Part shown: positions 1-8,974 of the stretch, piece by piece
How positions within the stretch are numbered: the first letter of the stretch is position 1
Layout: each line of letters begins with the position of its first letter
From: Algoriphagus aestuariicola
GTDB taxonomy: Bacteria; Bacteroidota; Bacteroidia; Cytophagales; Cyclobacteriaceae
Length of the DNA stretch: 64,000 bases
Reading direction: 5' to 3'
Assembly (NCBI RefSeq): GCF_017254835.1
Contig: NZ_JAFKCW010000002.1
Coordinates: 372,001 to 436,000, forward strand
Program-made: the position numbers and the translations under genes
Notes under the pieces: model-generated
What the model was told of the DNA's origin: nothing
What the model saw: only the letters and a program-made list of their open reading frames with translations
The model's database searches: none

Positions 1-2
1 TT

Positions 3-530
3 CTAGGCTTGGGACTAGCGGCGATCTGGGCGGCGATCACCTACACCTCCGGCAGCAATCCCTACGGCTACGCCGGATTGGGCGACATATCTGTGTTCAT
101 TTTCTTTGGTTTGCTGGGCGTACTTGGCACATTCTTTCTCCATACCCTGAGTTTCATGACGGCAAGCATTTGGATCGGCATCTCTCTGGGATTTTTCAGT
201 ACCGTCGTGCTTAACATCAACAACATCCGTGACATAGAATCCGATCAGAAAGCGGGGAAGAAATCCATCCCCGTTCGCTTTGGCAGAAAATCCGCCGTGG
301 TTTACAATTGGACACTCTTGATCGGTGGCTATGTTTGCTTGGCTGTCTTTGCGGTGTCGACAGGGAAATATTACTCGCTCGCGGCTTTGCTTGCGATGCC
401 GATCATGCTAAAAGTAGGTTTCGGCGTACAGCGTGCGCAATCGTCAGCGGAAACCGATCCTTTTTTGAAACGCATGGCGATCAGTACGCTCCTATGGGTG
501 ATGCTTTTTGGCATCGGTTTACTTTTTTAG
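3..530 (+). CDS. menA: 1,4-dihydroxy-2-naphthoate prenyltransferase, 3' part (menaquinone synthesis)
   Basis: This is the C-terminal ~175 residues of a UbiA-superfamily membrane prenyltransferase. The open frame runs off the left edge, so the true start lies outside the window; the TTG at 9 is internal. The second Asp-rich motif is visible (NNIRDIESDQKAGK), as is the NPYGYAGLGD loop typical of MenA. Several hydrophobic helices follow. MenA attaches the polyprenyl chain to 1,4-dihydroxy-2-naphthoate in the inner membrane to form demethylmenaquinone. The match to MenA over other UbiA enzymes rests on these two motifs. No terminator is visible in the 75 bp before the next gene. Confidence 0.88.
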   Translation, partial: LGLGLAAIWAAITYTSGSNPYGYAGLGDISVFIFFGLLGVLGTFFLHTLSFMTASIWIGISLGFFSTVVLNINNIRDIESDQKAGKKSIPVRFGRKSAVVYNWTLLIGGYVCLAVFAVSTGKYYSLAALLAMPIMLKVGFGVQRAQSSAETDPFLKRMAISTLLWVMLFGIGLLF

Positions 531-605
531 TAAAAGCTATCAAAAATCATTTTCCTGTCGTTTTAAATAGCTAATTTAAAATCAACAAAAACAACCCTTT
601 TAGCC

Positions 606-1460
606 ATGATCAGAGTCTTAGTCCCTTTTGATTTTTCCTCAACAGCGCAACATGCCCTAAACTTCGCCACCAGCCTGACTGAAGTATACCACGAGGTTGA
701 GCTGAGTGTCATCCACGTGGTAGAGACACCCGTGACCACAGGCATGGGAACCATGGGCGGCGGATTGGAGGCTATTCCCGACATCCAAAACCAGATTTTC
801 TACATGGAGCTGGTGGAGACGCGCAAGCGACAGTTCAAAGAGTTGGAAGAAAGGTATGCGGATTCCAAATTTAAATTCAGGACCAAATTGGTTCTCGGTA
901 ATGTATTTAGAGGCATTAGCAACGCTATCCAGGATGAGGAACCCGACTTGGTCATCATGGGATCCAAAGGAACGTCCGGCTTTGAAGAAGTGCTAGTCGG
1001 CAGCAACACCGAAAAGGTCGTCAGAAATGCCTCATGCCCAGTCATTACCATCAAAGCGGAGACTCCCATCTCGTCGATGAAAAAGATCGTTTTTGCGTCC
1101 GACTTCAGGGAGTCAAACGATGAGGTGGCGAGCCGTATCAAGCGCATGCAAGCCATCTTTGATGCGGAATTCTATTTTGTAGCAATCAACACTCCAGGCA
1201 ACTTCGAGACGACCCGAGAGTCTATGGAGAGGATTCGGGCTTTTGTCCAGAAATATAAATTTGAAAACATCAAAGCGGAGATCTACAATTCCCTGTCTGA
1301 GGAGTCCGGCATCATCGAGTTTGCGGACGACATCGATGCGGACATGATCGCCATGACCACACATGGTCGCACGGGCCTGCTCCACCTGATCACCGGCAGT
1401 ATCGCAGAGGATGTAGTCAACCATTCAAAAAGACCCGTCTGGACTTACAAAACCAAGTAA
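606..1460 (+). CDS. Universal stress protein, two tandem Usp domains
   Basis: A 284-residue cytoplasmic protein made of two UspA-type domains, about residues 1-150 and 155-284. The first domain keeps the nucleotide-binding signature G-2x-G-9x-GS (GSKGTSGFEEVLVGS). In the second the first glycine is replaced by Thr (THGRTGLLHLITGS), so ATP binding there may be weaker. Tandem Usp proteins are common in Bacteroidota and are linked to starvation and redox stress, but the exact role is unknown. The ATG at 606 follows a 75-bp AT-rich spacer. A strong hairpin terminator at 1477-1504 closes the transcript. Confidence 0.9.
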   Translation: MIRVLVPFDFSSTAQHALNFATSLTEVYHEVELSVIHVVETPVTTGMGTMGGGLEAIPDIQNQIFYMELVETRKRQFKELEERYADSKFKFRTKLVLGNVFRGISNAIQDEEPDLVIMGSKGTSGFEEVLVGSNTEKVVRNASCPVITIKAETPISSMKKIVFASDFRESNDEVASRIKRMQAIFDAEFYFVAINTPGNFETTRESMERIRAFVQKYKFENIKAEIYNSLSEESGIIEFADDIDADMIAMTTHGRTGLLHLITGSIAEDVVNHSKRPVWTYKTK

Positions 1461-1476
1461 TTCACCGTTAACTTTG

Positions 1477-1504
1477 AGGCCCTCACTTCGGTGTGGGCCT
1501 TTTT
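1477..1504 (+). terminator. Rho-independent terminator after the universal stress gene
   Basis: The 10-bp arms AGGCCCTCAC and GTGTGGGCCT have one T-T mismatch, enclose a TTCG tetraloop and are followed by TTTT. It lies 17 bp after the Usp stop. It covers the upstream TTG candidate start (1493) of the next gene, which argues for the ATG at 1514 instead. Confidence 0.85.
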
Positions 1505-1513
1505 AGTTTCCCT

Positions 1514-1867
1514 ATGGCAAAGAAAAACAACGACTGGAAAAAACGCGACGGAGTCGTTTACTCAACAAGCGACGATTTTGAATACAACTTCGGAAATCAG
1601 GACGATGCCGAAACCCTCCCTCCTGCCCAACAGAAGCTGAAGGTTTTGCTCGACAAAAAAGCCCGTGCGGGTAAACAGGTAACCTTGGTTGAGGGTTTTG
1701 TCGGAACCGAGGACGATCTCAAAGAATTGGGCAAATTGCTGAAAAACAAATGCGGAGTTGGCGGCTCAGCCAAAGATGGAGAAATCCTTATCCAAGGCGA
1801 TCATCGGGACAAAGTACTTCAGGTCCTACAGCAGGCCGGCTACGGAGCCAAAAAGTCAGGCGGCTGA
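1514..1867 (+). CDS. Translation initiation factor SUI1/eIF1-like (YciH family)
   Basis: A 117-residue protein of the bacterial SUI1/YciH family. The conserved C-terminal half holds the eIF1 fold (VTLVEGF, then the [12 protein letters not shown] and [13 protein letters not shown] segments). A charged N-terminal tail of ~45 residues precedes it. The ATG at 1514 is chosen because the in-frame start at 1493 lies inside the terminator hairpin. In bacteria these proteins may influence start-site fidelity, but their role is not settled. The gene converges on the DUF3109 gene with a 6-bp gap. Confidence 0.88.
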   Translation: MAKKNNDWKKRDGVVYSTSDDFEYNFGNQDDAETLPPAQQKLKVLLDKKARAGKQVTLVEGFVGTEDDLKELGKLLKNKCGVGGSAKDGEILIQGDHRDKVLQVLQQAGYGAKKSGG

Positions 1868-1873
1868 TTTCGG

Positions 1874-2443
1874 TTATTTTTCACCTTCAATCTCGTCCAG
1901 CAAAGCTTCATACCAAGCTTCGCCATACTTCCTGACCAGCGAGTCTTTGAGAAAGCGATACAAAGGAACCTTGAGGCTTTGTCCCAATTGACAAGCAGGA
2001 TCGCAGATATGCCATCTGTCGTAGTTGAGCGCATCAAACTGATCGTACTTGGTGACTCGGATCGGATAGAGATGGCAGGATATGGGCTTCTTCCATGAGA
2101 TTTTACCCGCTATGTAGGCCTGTTCGATTCCGCATTTAAGGATTCCCCGCTCATCGTACAGGGCGTAGGCACACTCCCGGTTGTCGCCTATGGTAGGTGT
2201 CCCTTTGTCACCGTCTTTGTCTATCACCCAAACTCCCTGCTGGGCAATAGCCTGGCGTCCTTCCTCGGTGATGTAATCTTTGACAATGGGATAGATTTGT
2301 TCCAAGATCTGGGTTTCTTCATCCTCCAATGGCGCACCTGCATCTCCCTCTACACAACACGCTCCTTTGCAGGCCTCCAGGTCACAGACAAAGAAGTTTT
2401 CTTTGATATCGTCAGACAGCACGGCATTTCCTACCAGAATCAT
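1874..2443 (-). CDS. DUF3109 family cysteine-rich protein
   Basis: A 189-residue soluble protein with a Cys-rich N-terminal cluster ([19 protein letters not shown]) and further Cys at ECAY, KCGIEQ, SCHLYP and HICDPAC. The spacing fits a metal or Fe-S centre related to the YkgJ/UPF0153 zinc/iron-chelating family. DUF3109 is a conserved Bacteroidota family of unknown function. No signal peptide is seen. It sits downstream of the carbonic anhydrase gene, separated by 132 bp with an inverted repeat, so it may have its own promoter. Confidence 0.82.
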   Translation of the reverse strand: MILVGNAVLSDDIKENFFVCDLEACKGACCVEGDAGAPLEDEETQILEQIYPIVKDYITEEGRQAIAQQGVWVIDKDGDKGTPTIGDNRECAYALYDERGILKCGIEQAYIAGKISWKKPISCHLYPIRVTKYDQFDALNYDRWHICDPACQLGQSLKVPLYRFLKDSLVRKYGEAWYEALLDEIEGEK

Positions 2444-2575
2444 ACGTTTGGATTGTTTCCGTAAAGGTAAAAATCTATGCTTGCCGATCCTATCATTTCG
2501 TCTTACATCATGCTCATTCGTAGGATCGAGTAGGAACTACGGAGCTGACAGAATTGATGACGCAGGCCCAAATTG

Positions 2576-3205
2576 CTAATCCTCCAGCCTATAGATCTCC
2601 ATTACGCCTTCCAGCACTTTCCTAAAGTCGATTTTCAAATCGACCAGCTTGCCGGACTTGATGTCAAAGACCCAGCCATGGATCTGCATTCCTCTTTTCC
2701 GAATGGCGCTTTGTACCGCAGCCATCTTGATCACGTTGATCGCCTGCTCTTCCACATTGAGTTCGACCAGTCTATCATAGCGTCGGTGATCGTCATCAAT
2801 GGCGTTTAGTTCGTCCTTGTGAGCTCGGTAAACATCCCTGATGTTCCGTAACCATGGATTTAGGATTCCAAGATCCTTTGCCTCCATTGCCGCCTTGACT
2901 CCGCCGCAGCCGTAATGCCCACAAACCACCACGTGATTGACCTCAAGATATTTTACCGCATAGTTAATCACGCTCTGGGCATTCAGATCTATGGCGTTGA
3001 CGACATTGGCGACGTTGCGATGTACGAAGAGCTCACCGGGCTGCATGCCCATCAGGTCCTCTGCAGTCACCCGGGAATCTGAGCAGCCGATATAGAGCAC
3101 ATCTGGTTTTTGGCCTTTGGCGAGGTTTTCAAAGTAGCCGGGGTCATTCTCAGTTTTGGATTGAATCCACTTTTCGTTGTTTTCAAAAATCTTGGATATG
3201 TCCAT
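2576..3205 (-). CDS. Beta-class carbonic anhydrase
   Basis: A 209-residue zinc enzyme that interconverts CO2 and bicarbonate in the cytoplasm. The zinc ligands are Cys41 (in CSDSR), His97 and Cys100 (in HYGCGG). The Asp43-Arg45 dyad completes the catalytic site. Length and motifs match the Can/CynT type. The gene reads away from the Gfo/Idh/MocA cluster and is separated from it by a terminator at 3320-3356. The start ATG at 3205 precedes a conserved N-terminal helix (ISKIFENNEKWI), which supports this start. Confidence 0.95.
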   Translation of the reverse strand: MDISKIFENNEKWIQSKTENDPGYFENLAKGQKPDVLYIGCSDSRVTAEDLMGMQPGELFVHRNVANVVNAIDLNAQSVINYAVKYLEVNHVVVCGHYGCGGVKAAMEAKDLGILNPWLRNIRDVYRAHKDELNAIDDDHRRYDRLVELNVEEQAINVIKMAAVQSAIRKRGMQIHGWVFDIKSGKLVDLKIDFRKVLEGVMEIYRLED

Positions 3206-3319
3206 CTAAATATTCTTTTGGTTAATTGCTTTGACTATGATAAAGCAAAAAAATGGGAGTGGCAACCCCGAGGTCTCCAAAAAGAACTAGATTTCTTTTC
3301 ATATCGCTTCTGTTCCAAT

Positions 3320-3356
3320 AAAAATAACAAAACCCTCCAAATCTCTCCGGAGGGTT
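3320..3356 (-). terminator. Terminator of the oxidoreductase/DUF1080 unit
   Basis: Arms AACCCTCC (3331-3338) and GGAGGGTT (3349-3356) form an 8-bp hairpin. On the minus strand it is followed by TTTTGTTATTTTT. It lies ~50 bp after the stop of the oxidoreductase gene and upstream of the carbonic anhydrase start. Confidence 0.7.
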
Positions 3357-3366
3357 CGTAAATCCT

Positions 3367-3393
3367 AACCCTTCGACTCGGCTCAGGGTGACA
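3367..3393. repeat. Small palindromic intergenic element
   Basis: ACCCT and AGGGT arms enclose TCGACTCGGCTC, followed by GACA. The sequence resembles a short palindrome that I recall recurring between genes in many Bacteroidota genomes. Only one copy is present in this window, so the repeat status is inferred rather than seen. Confidence 0.3.
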
Positions 3394-3407
3394 ATGATAA
3401 TCCTAAT

Positions 3408-4748
3408 TTAAACTTTTGGCACATTCCAGCCATTGTGGTAATGTGCCTTCATCAGCTGATTGGCTTCCGAGTCAGTAAACTGGTTTTTGCCAGCATCCCA
3501 ATACACCTTCTTGCCGGTTTTATAGGCGATATTACCCATCTGGGCGTTGATCGCGGCGACCGAACCGGTTTGGATTGCACATTTGAGCTTGCTTGGATCG
3601 TTGGCCAAGACAGATTCCACAAAGTTGTTGGCATGGTGGTCCAGCGCATTTCCCTGAGGCTTGGTATGGGCTACCTCGTCCACTTTATTTTTCCGCTGCC
3701 CGTCTACCATTTCCGTTTCCGGAATGACTTTCCAGCCTCCCCGATTGACGACAAGAGTCGCATTGTTTCCTATAAACGCAATGCCTTCGGTCGTACCATA
3801 GTTACCGCCATCTATGCCAGTGGCATGTTCCCAAAGCATGTTGAACCCATCGTATTCATAGACAGTCTGCAGCGTGTCTGGAGTTTCAGAGGCGTCATTA
3901 GGATAGGCAAATTTCCCACCGGAAGCCATTACTGACTTTGGAGCGCTCACACCCATCGCGTAGAGCGCGATGTCGATTTCATGCACGCCCCAGTCCGTCA
4001 TCAGTCCACCCGCGTAGTCCCAAAACCAACGGAAGTTAAAATGGAAGCGGTTGGGATTAAATGGTCTTTTCGGAGCCGGGCCGAGCCACATGTCATAGTC
4101 CACCCCAGCAGGTGCAGGCCCATCAGGCATTACCGGAACCGGCTTCATCCAACCTTGGTAAGCCCAACACTTTACCAAACGGATCTGGCCGAGTTTACCT
4201 GACTTGACGTATTGGATGGCCTCGTCATACTGCGAACCCGAGCGCTGCCATTGCCCTACTTGTACGACCTTACCATAACGCTCTTGTGCCTTAACCATGA
4301 TCTGGCATTCTTCAATGGTATTGGCGATGGGTTTCTCCACATAGACATGTTTGCCGGCAGATACCGCGTCGACCATGTTCAGACAATGCCAGTGATCCGG
4401 TGTGCCAATGATCACTACATCAATGTCTTTATCCTCGAGGAGTTTGCGGTAGTCTTTGTACTGTGTTGGACGCGTGCCGCGAAGCTTGAATACATCTTCG
4501 GTTCTTTGATCGAGCACGGATTGGTCAATATCCGCCAATGCCACGCAATTGACATTGGGGATCTTGAGATGGGCATTCATATTGGACCAGCCCATGCCTT
4601 TGCAGCCGATCAGGCCGTAGTTGATCTGGTCAGAAGCTTTGATTTTCCGGGTGAAAGTCCCGAAATCCGCAGCGGTGAGGACCGAGGGCATGCTCAGCCC
4701 CGCTCCCAGCAGCATGGTATTTTGGAGGAATTTTCTTCTTGAAGACAT
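3408..4748 (-). CDS. Gfo/Idh/MocA family oxidoreductase with Tat signal
   Basis: A 446-residue NAD(P)-dependent oxidoreductase. The N-terminus SSRRKFLQN plus a hydrophobic stretch is a Tat signal, so the enzyme is exported folded with its cofactor. The Rossmann domain follows (INYGLIGCKGMGWSN), with the family motif EKPIANTIEE near residue 145 and a conserved WGVHEIDIALYAMG segment. The ATG at 4748 is preferred to the TTG at 4772 because it puts the twin arginines right after the start. Such proteins act on sugars or polyols, and here the downstream partner is the DUF1080 gene. Together they suggest oxidation and cleavage of 3-keto-glycosides in the periplasm. The substrate cannot be read from sequence. 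Confidence 0.88.
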   Translation of the reverse strand: MSSRRKFLQNTMLLGAGLSMPSVLTAADFGTFTRKIKASDQINYGLIGCKGMGWSNMNAHLKIPNVNCVALADIDQSVLDQRTEDVFKLRGTRPTQYKDYRKLLEDKDIDVVIIGTPDHWHCLNMVDAVSAGKHVYVEKPIANTIEECQIMVKAQERYGKVVQVGQWQRSGSQYDEAIQYVKSGKLGQIRLVKCWAYQGWMKPVPVMPDGPAPAGVDYDMWLGPAPKRPFNPNRFHFNFRWFWDYAGGLMTDWGVHEIDIALYAMGVSAPKSVMASGGKFAYPNDASETPDTLQTVYEYDGFNMLWEHATGIDGGNYGTTEGIAFIGNNATLVVNRGGWKVIPETEMVDGQRKNKVDEVAHTKPQGNALDHHANNFVESVLANDPSKLKCAIQTGSVAAINAQMGNIAYKTGKKVYWDAGKNQFTDSEANQLMKAHYHNGWNVPKV

Positions 4749-4808
4749 AGGTTGTTTAGGGTTAATTGTCAATTTTCAAAAAGTAGGCAGTGACAGTAGG
4801 CTGTTTGC

Positions 4809-4850
4809 AGGCTTACTGCTTACTGATTACTAAACACTGCCAACTGATTA
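4809..4850 (-). repeat. Degenerate 7-bp tandem repeat spanning the DUF1080 stop codon
   Basis: On the plus strand six successive heptads read AGGCTTA, CTGCTTA, CTGATTA, CTAAACA, CTGCCAA, CTGATTA, consensus CTGCYTA. The last unit contains the TAA stop of the DUF1080 gene on the minus strand. A further partly complementary stretch lies at 4780-4801, so an imperfect hairpin can form. The same heptad consensus recurs at 20218-20252. Confidence 0.6.
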
Positions 4851-5615
4851 AAGCGGTCTCACCCAGATATTTCTGAATCTTACCGGATTGCCGTGGTCTT
4901 GGAGTTTGATAGGAAGTTCTTCCGCATGAGCCTTGTAGTTTGGAATGCCGATATATTCGGTTGGGCCTCTCAGGATCACGTTGTTTTGTACCAATACGCC
5001 ATTGATCAACAAGGTCACTGTCGCAGGGGAAGTCACCATGCCATTTTTGTCAAATCGTGGCGCTTTGAAGATGATATCATAATAGTTCCACTCGCCTGGA
5101 GCTCTCAGCGGATTCACCAGTGGAGGATGCTGCTTGTAGATCGAACCTGCTTGGCCGTTGGTGTAGGTCTTGCTTTCGTAGCTGTCCAGCACTTGGACCT
5201 CATACATGCCCATCAAGAAAAAACCAGAGTTACCACGACCTTGGCCCTCGCCAACGATCTCGGTAGGGGCTGACCACTCCAAATGGTACTGCGCATCACC
5301 AAAAGCCTGCTTGGACTGGATGTCTCCTTTTCCTCTTGCTACCACCAGTTCACCGTTTTCAATCGTCCACTCCGCCGGGCCATTTCCTTCTTTGGCACTG
5401 ACAAAGCCGTTTAGATTTTTCCCGTCAAAAAGGACAATTGCATCCGAAGGAGGCGCGGTATTATTTGCTCCGGGAGTGATTTTCGGAGGCACTGGGGTGT
5501 AAAACTCGGTCGCCTGAGGCGGCAATTTGGGGGGAGTTTGCTCCTGAGCCAAAGACACGGAACTCAATGATAGGCCCATTGCTAGCAGCGATATGGCGAA
5601 TACTTGCTTGTTCAT
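4848..5615 (-). CDS. DUF1080 (3-keto-disaccharide hydrolase) secreted protein
   Basis: A 255-residue protein with a signal peptide (residues 1-23, cleaved after SLA). One DUF1080 beta-sandwich follows, from IVLFDGKNLNGFVS to RNIWVRPL. The family includes 3-keto-glycoside hydrolases and lectin-like domains in Bacteroidota and Planctomycetes. The core elements EWTIENGELVV, GNSGFFLMGMYEVQVLDSY and GEWNYYDIIFKAP are all present. It is transcribed ahead of the Gfo/Idh/MocA gene with a 99-bp spacer that holds the heptad repeat. A joint role in periplasmic sugar breakdown is inferred from this pairing. Confidence 0.87.
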   Translation of the reverse strand: MNKQVFAISLLAMGLSLSSVSLAQEQTPPKLPPQATEFYTPVPPKITPGANNTAPPSDAIVLFDGKNLNGFVSAKEGNGPAEWTIENGELVVARGKGDIQSKQAFGDAQYHLEWSAPTEIVGEGQGRGNSGFFLMGMYEVQVLDSYESKTYTNGQAGSIYKQHPPLVNPLRAPGEWNYYDIIFKAPRFDKNGMVTSPATVTLLINGVLVQNNVILRGPTEYIGIPNYKAHAEELPIKLQDHGNPVRFRNIWVRPL

Positions 5616-5748
5616 ACAATAGATTATTTTAGGAAATGAATGTTAACCCGATAAATTACAGGAAAAATGCCGTGAATCGGAAAGCCGTTGATGGATTTTT
5701 ACGGGAATTGCGCCCTTCCTTTTCTACTTTAAAACAAAATTGACCACC

Positions 5749-8292
5749 ATGTACAAACCTTTACTCTGGCTATTTTTGGCCCTTTTGATCAATCCTGCTG
5801 TATACGCTCAGGAGGAATATTACTTTCCCGGGGAAAAATTCGACCCTGCGATCCCCTCTCCTTCCGAGTTCCTCGGCTATCCGATTGGCGAATGGCATAC
5901 CCGCTATGACCTCATCGTGAAGTACTTCGAAAAGCTGGACGAAGTGACCGAGATGGCCCAGCTCCAAACCATAGGCTATACCCACGAGCATAGACCCAAG
6001 GTCATCCTTACGCTGGCTTCCGCAGCAAACATGGGAAACCTAGAGCAAATCCGAATCAAGCAAGTCCAGCTGGCCGATCCCACTCAGTCCAAACCGGATG
6101 TCAACACCATGCCCTCGATCATCCACTTGGGCTATGGCGTACATGGAAACGAGCCATCCTCCGCCGAAGCCGCGATGTTGACCGCCTACTGGATTTTGGC
6201 AGCTCAGTCTGATTTGGCCCAAAACATCCGTCAAAATGCAGTAATACATATCGACCCCACGCTGAATCCCGACGGACGCGACCGCCATAGCCTCTGGGCA
6301 AACTCTAACAAAGGCTTCCCTCCCGTCGCCGATCCTCTCGACCGGGAGCACAACGAAGCTTGGCCAGGCGGACGAACAAACCACTACTGGTTTGACCTCA
6401 ACCGCGACTGGCTGCCGCTTGCCCATCCCGAGTCCCGCGCGAAGGTCGAATGGTATCACCAATGGTATCCCAATGTGACGACGGACTTTCATGAGATGGG
6501 AACTAACAGCACCTATTTCTTTGAACCCACCAAACCATACGGCTCCGAGAATCCAGTCGTTCCGAGAAAAAACTACGATGATATCAATCCACGTTTTGCC
6601 AAGTATTTTGCCAAATACATGGACGATATCGGTAGTCTCTACTGGACCAAGGAAGTCTTTGACAACAGCTATCCTGGCTATGGATCCACCTATCCGGACA
6701 TCCACGGAGGATTGGGTCTCGTCTTTGAAACCGCCAGCTCTAGAGGACATGTGCAAAGCAGCCAGCGTGGTGACATCACATTTGCTTTCACCATCAGAAA
6801 CCACGTTGTCAATTCACTGGCGACGATGGAAGCTTCCGTTGACAATCGAGTGTATATGCACGACTACCTTCGGGAATTCTTCGAAAGCGCAAAATCTGAG
6901 GGAGCAAAAGATGAGGCAAAAAGCTATGTTTTCGGAGATGAATTTGACGAAAGCCGAAACCGACTTTTTGTGAAGTTTCTCCTGGATCACAAAATCAAGG
7001 TCTACGAAAACTCATCCGATCTGACCGTTTCAGGTCAATCCTTCAAGAAAGGGAAATCCTGGATCGTCCCAACCAATCAGCCTCAATACCGAATGGTGCG
7101 AACGATGTTTGAATATGAAAAGGAGTTTGCGGATTCGGTGTTCTATGACGCTTCGGCTTGGACCATGGCCGCGGCCTATGGAATGCCATTTTCCGCTGCA
7201 GCATCAGCAAAATCCGGAACCGAAATCACCGAAGTTGCAGTACCAAATTTTACCTTCCCGGAGGGAAAAGCATACGCCTATCTAGTCGACTGGACGGACT
7301 ACTACGCACCAAAGATGCTGTTTGAGATGCAAAAAGCCGGTATTCACGTGGAAGCGATTCATCGGCCTTTTTCCTCGCAAACCCAAGACGGAAAGGTGGA
7401 TTTCACCGCGGGAACCCTGATGATCCCTTTGGGTTTTCAAAAGCTAAAAGCCGAAGAAATTTCCGCCAAACTAAAAGAACTGGCTGCCAAAAACCGCCAG
7501 AAAGTCTATGCGGTGCAAACCGGACTCAACCTCAGCGGCATCGACTTGGGTTCGAATTTGGTTTCCGCCATTCAGCAACCCAAAGTCCTAATGGTAGTGG
7601 GAAATGGTATCAACTCCTACGAGGCTGGGGAAATCTGGAACCTACTGGATCAGCAGGTCGGCATGCCGATCACCAAGGTCAATTCTGATCAGTTTGGCCG
7701 AATCAATCTCTTCGACTACAACATGTTAGTTCTGCCTTCTGGTAGCTACAATTCATTTTCCGAAGGCCAAGTCAACCATCTGAAAGATTGGATCAACCGA
7801 GGGGGAACGGTCATTTCCATGAAAAACGCTTCACTTTGGCTCAATCAAAAAGGAATTAGCGAAGAGCTTCCGGTTGAGTTGGAAGAAGCTCCGAAAGACC
7901 CTGACTCCCTTCCTTTTGCCGTTCGCAATGATTTTGAAGGGGCCAAGGAGGTAGGCGGAAGCATCTACCGTGCCGAACTGGACCTCAGCCACCCCATCGC
8001 CTATGGTTATCATCGAAGCACGCTTCCTGTCTATCGAAACACGGATATTTTCGTCAAGCCCTCAGAAAACAAATACCTGACACCGGTAAAATATGCGGCC
8101 GATCCCCACTTGGGAGGATACATTTCAAAGGCAAACTTGGAAAAACTGAAGCAAAGCGCAGGCGTGCTAATTTCCCCTGTTGGTCAGGGTCGGGTGGTTC
8201 ACTTCTTCGACAGTCCCAATTTTCGGGGGACTTGGTTTGGTACTAACAAGCTATTTCTGAATGCGATTTTCCACGGGGAGAGCATGGACTAG
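5749..8292 (+). CDS. Secreted M14 family zinc carboxypeptidase (large)
   Basis: An 847-residue exported metallopeptidase. The signal peptide covers residues ~1-20 (LLWLFLALLINPAVYA). The M14 catalytic domain lies at about residues 30-360. It holds the HxxE zinc motif in GYGVHGNEPSSAE, the conserved NPDGRDRHS loop and the DFHEMG segment. A C-terminal part (~600-730) resembles a class I glutamine-amidotransferase-like fold (VGNGINSYEAGEIWNLLD and the INRGGTVISM strand), common in long Bacteroidota M14 proteins. The ATG at 5749 is preferred over the TTG at 5740. The gene faces the TonB cluster, with a bidirectional terminator between. Its peptide substrate is unknown. Confidence 0.9.
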   Translation: MYKPLLWLFLALLINPAVYAQEEYYFPGEKFDPAIPSPSEFLGYPIGEWHTRYDLIVKYFEKLDEVTEMAQLQTIGYTHEHRPKVILTLASAANMGNLEQIRIKQVQLADPTQSKPDVNTMPSIIHLGYGVHGNEPSSAEAAMLTAYWILAAQSDLAQNIRQNAVIHIDPTLNPDGRDRHSLWANSNKGFPPVADPLDREHNEAWPGGRTNHYWFDLNRDWLPLAHPESRAKVEWYHQWYPNVTTDFHEMGTNSTYFFEPTKPYGSENPVVPRKNYDDINPRFAKYFAKYMDDIGSLYWTKEVFDNSYPGYGSTYPDIHGGLGLVFETASSRGHVQSSQRGDITFAFTIRNHVVNSLATMEASVDNRVYMHDYLREFFESAKSEGAKDEAKSYVFGDEFDESRNRLFVKFLLDHKIKVYENSSDLTVSGQSFKKGKSWIVPTNQPQYRMVRTMFEYEKEFADSVFYDASAWTMAAAYGMPFSAAASAKSGTEITEVAVPNFTFPEGKAYAYLVDWTDYYAPKMLFEMQKAGIHVEAIHRPFSSQTQDGKVDFTAGTLMIPLGFQKLKAEEISAKLKELAAKNRQKVYAVQTGLNLSGIDLGSNLVSAIQQPKVLMVVGNGINSYEAGEIWNLLDQQVGMPITKVNSDQFGRINLFDYNMLVLPSGSYNSFSEGQVNHLKDWINRGGTVISMKNASLWLNQKGISEELPVELEEAPKDPDSLPFAVRNDFEGAKEVGGSIYRAELDLSHPIAYGYHRSTLPVYRNTDIFVKPSENKYLTPVKYAADPHLGGYISKANLEKLKQSAGVLISPVGQGRVVHFFDSPNFRGTWFGTNKLFLNAIFHGESMD

Positions 8293-8317
8293 GGATCAAC
8301 TATATTGGATTGGATGC

Positions 8318-8353
8318 AAAAAAGCTGTGGAGCAACGCTCCGCAGCTTTTTTT
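8318..8353. terminator. Bidirectional terminator between convergent genes
   Basis: GCTGTGGAGC pairs with GCTCCGCAGC over 10 bp with one G-T pair and an AAC loop. It is flanked by AAAAAA on the left and TTTTTTT on the right, so it can end both the M14 transcript and the TonB-module transcript arriving from the other side. Confidence 0.88.
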
Positions 8354-8377
8354 ACTTAAAACCTATGAAAATATTCT

Positions 8378-8881
8378 TTAGCCAAGCTTGAAACGAACCG
8401 GCAGCCTCATCCTACAGTTTACTGCTTTTCCTTTTTGCGTGGCAGGGCTCCAGTTTGGCGAGTTTTCGACAACTTTTATAGCCGCCTCGTCACATCCACC
8501 GCCGATTCCCCTCAGAACCTCAGGATTGGAAATGGAGCCGTCGGAGTTTACCAAAAACACAACGATCACCGTACCCTCAATTCCCATTTGTCTTGCTTGG
8601 TTGGGGTAGGTAAGATTTGAAGAGAGATAACCGTTCCAGCCTTCCAATCCCCCGGGAGGAACAGGTTGTTCCTCGGTCACGTCGAAGATTTCTTTCCCAT
8701 CCTTGCCCACGTCATTGACTCTGGCAAGTACATTGGTCGGGCCCACGCCAGGCTTAGATTCGACTTGTGTCGGTCCCTCCAGTTCCTCCTCAGTAGTGAT
8801 CTGGCATGCACTTGACAAGAGCATCAACCCCACTGCGGGAATCCATGCTATTTGACTGATTTTGAAGATGTTGTTTTTCAT
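8378..8881 (-). CDS. Lipoprotein with TonB C-terminal domain
   Basis: A 167-residue predicted lipoprotein with a type II signal (LMLLSSAC, lipid Cys at ~26). After a linker (residues 27-65) comes one TonB C-terminal domain (~70-167), with the hallmark YPNQARQMGIEGTVIV strand-helix and a VLRGIGGGCDEAA segment. Classical TonB is anchored by an N-terminal membrane helix and reaches outer-membrane receptors. Here the anchor is a lipid, so the domain may serve another peptidoglycan or protein contact. The module is closely similar to those at the ends of the next two genes. Confidence 0.85.
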   Translation of the reverse strand: MKNNIFKISQIAWIPAVGLMLLSSACQITTEEELEGPTQVESKPGVGPTNVLARVNDVGKDGKEIFDVTEEQPVPPGGLEGWNGYLSSNLTYPNQARQMGIEGTVIVVFLVNSDGSISNPEVLRGIGGGCDEAAIKVVENSPNWSPATQKGKAVNCRMRLPVRFKLG

Positions 8882-8974
8882 GTTCTATCTGGTTTTTGGT
8901 TAAAATTTTGAAATGGATTTCCCTGCTTCCGGATTTTTCCGAAAGAGAGGGACAGAAATAAACTCTGGATTAAA

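Noticed and set aside
1493-1513. Upstream TTG start for the SUI1-like gene
   Set aside because: It lies inside the terminator hairpin of the preceding gene; the ATG at 1514 matches the family start.
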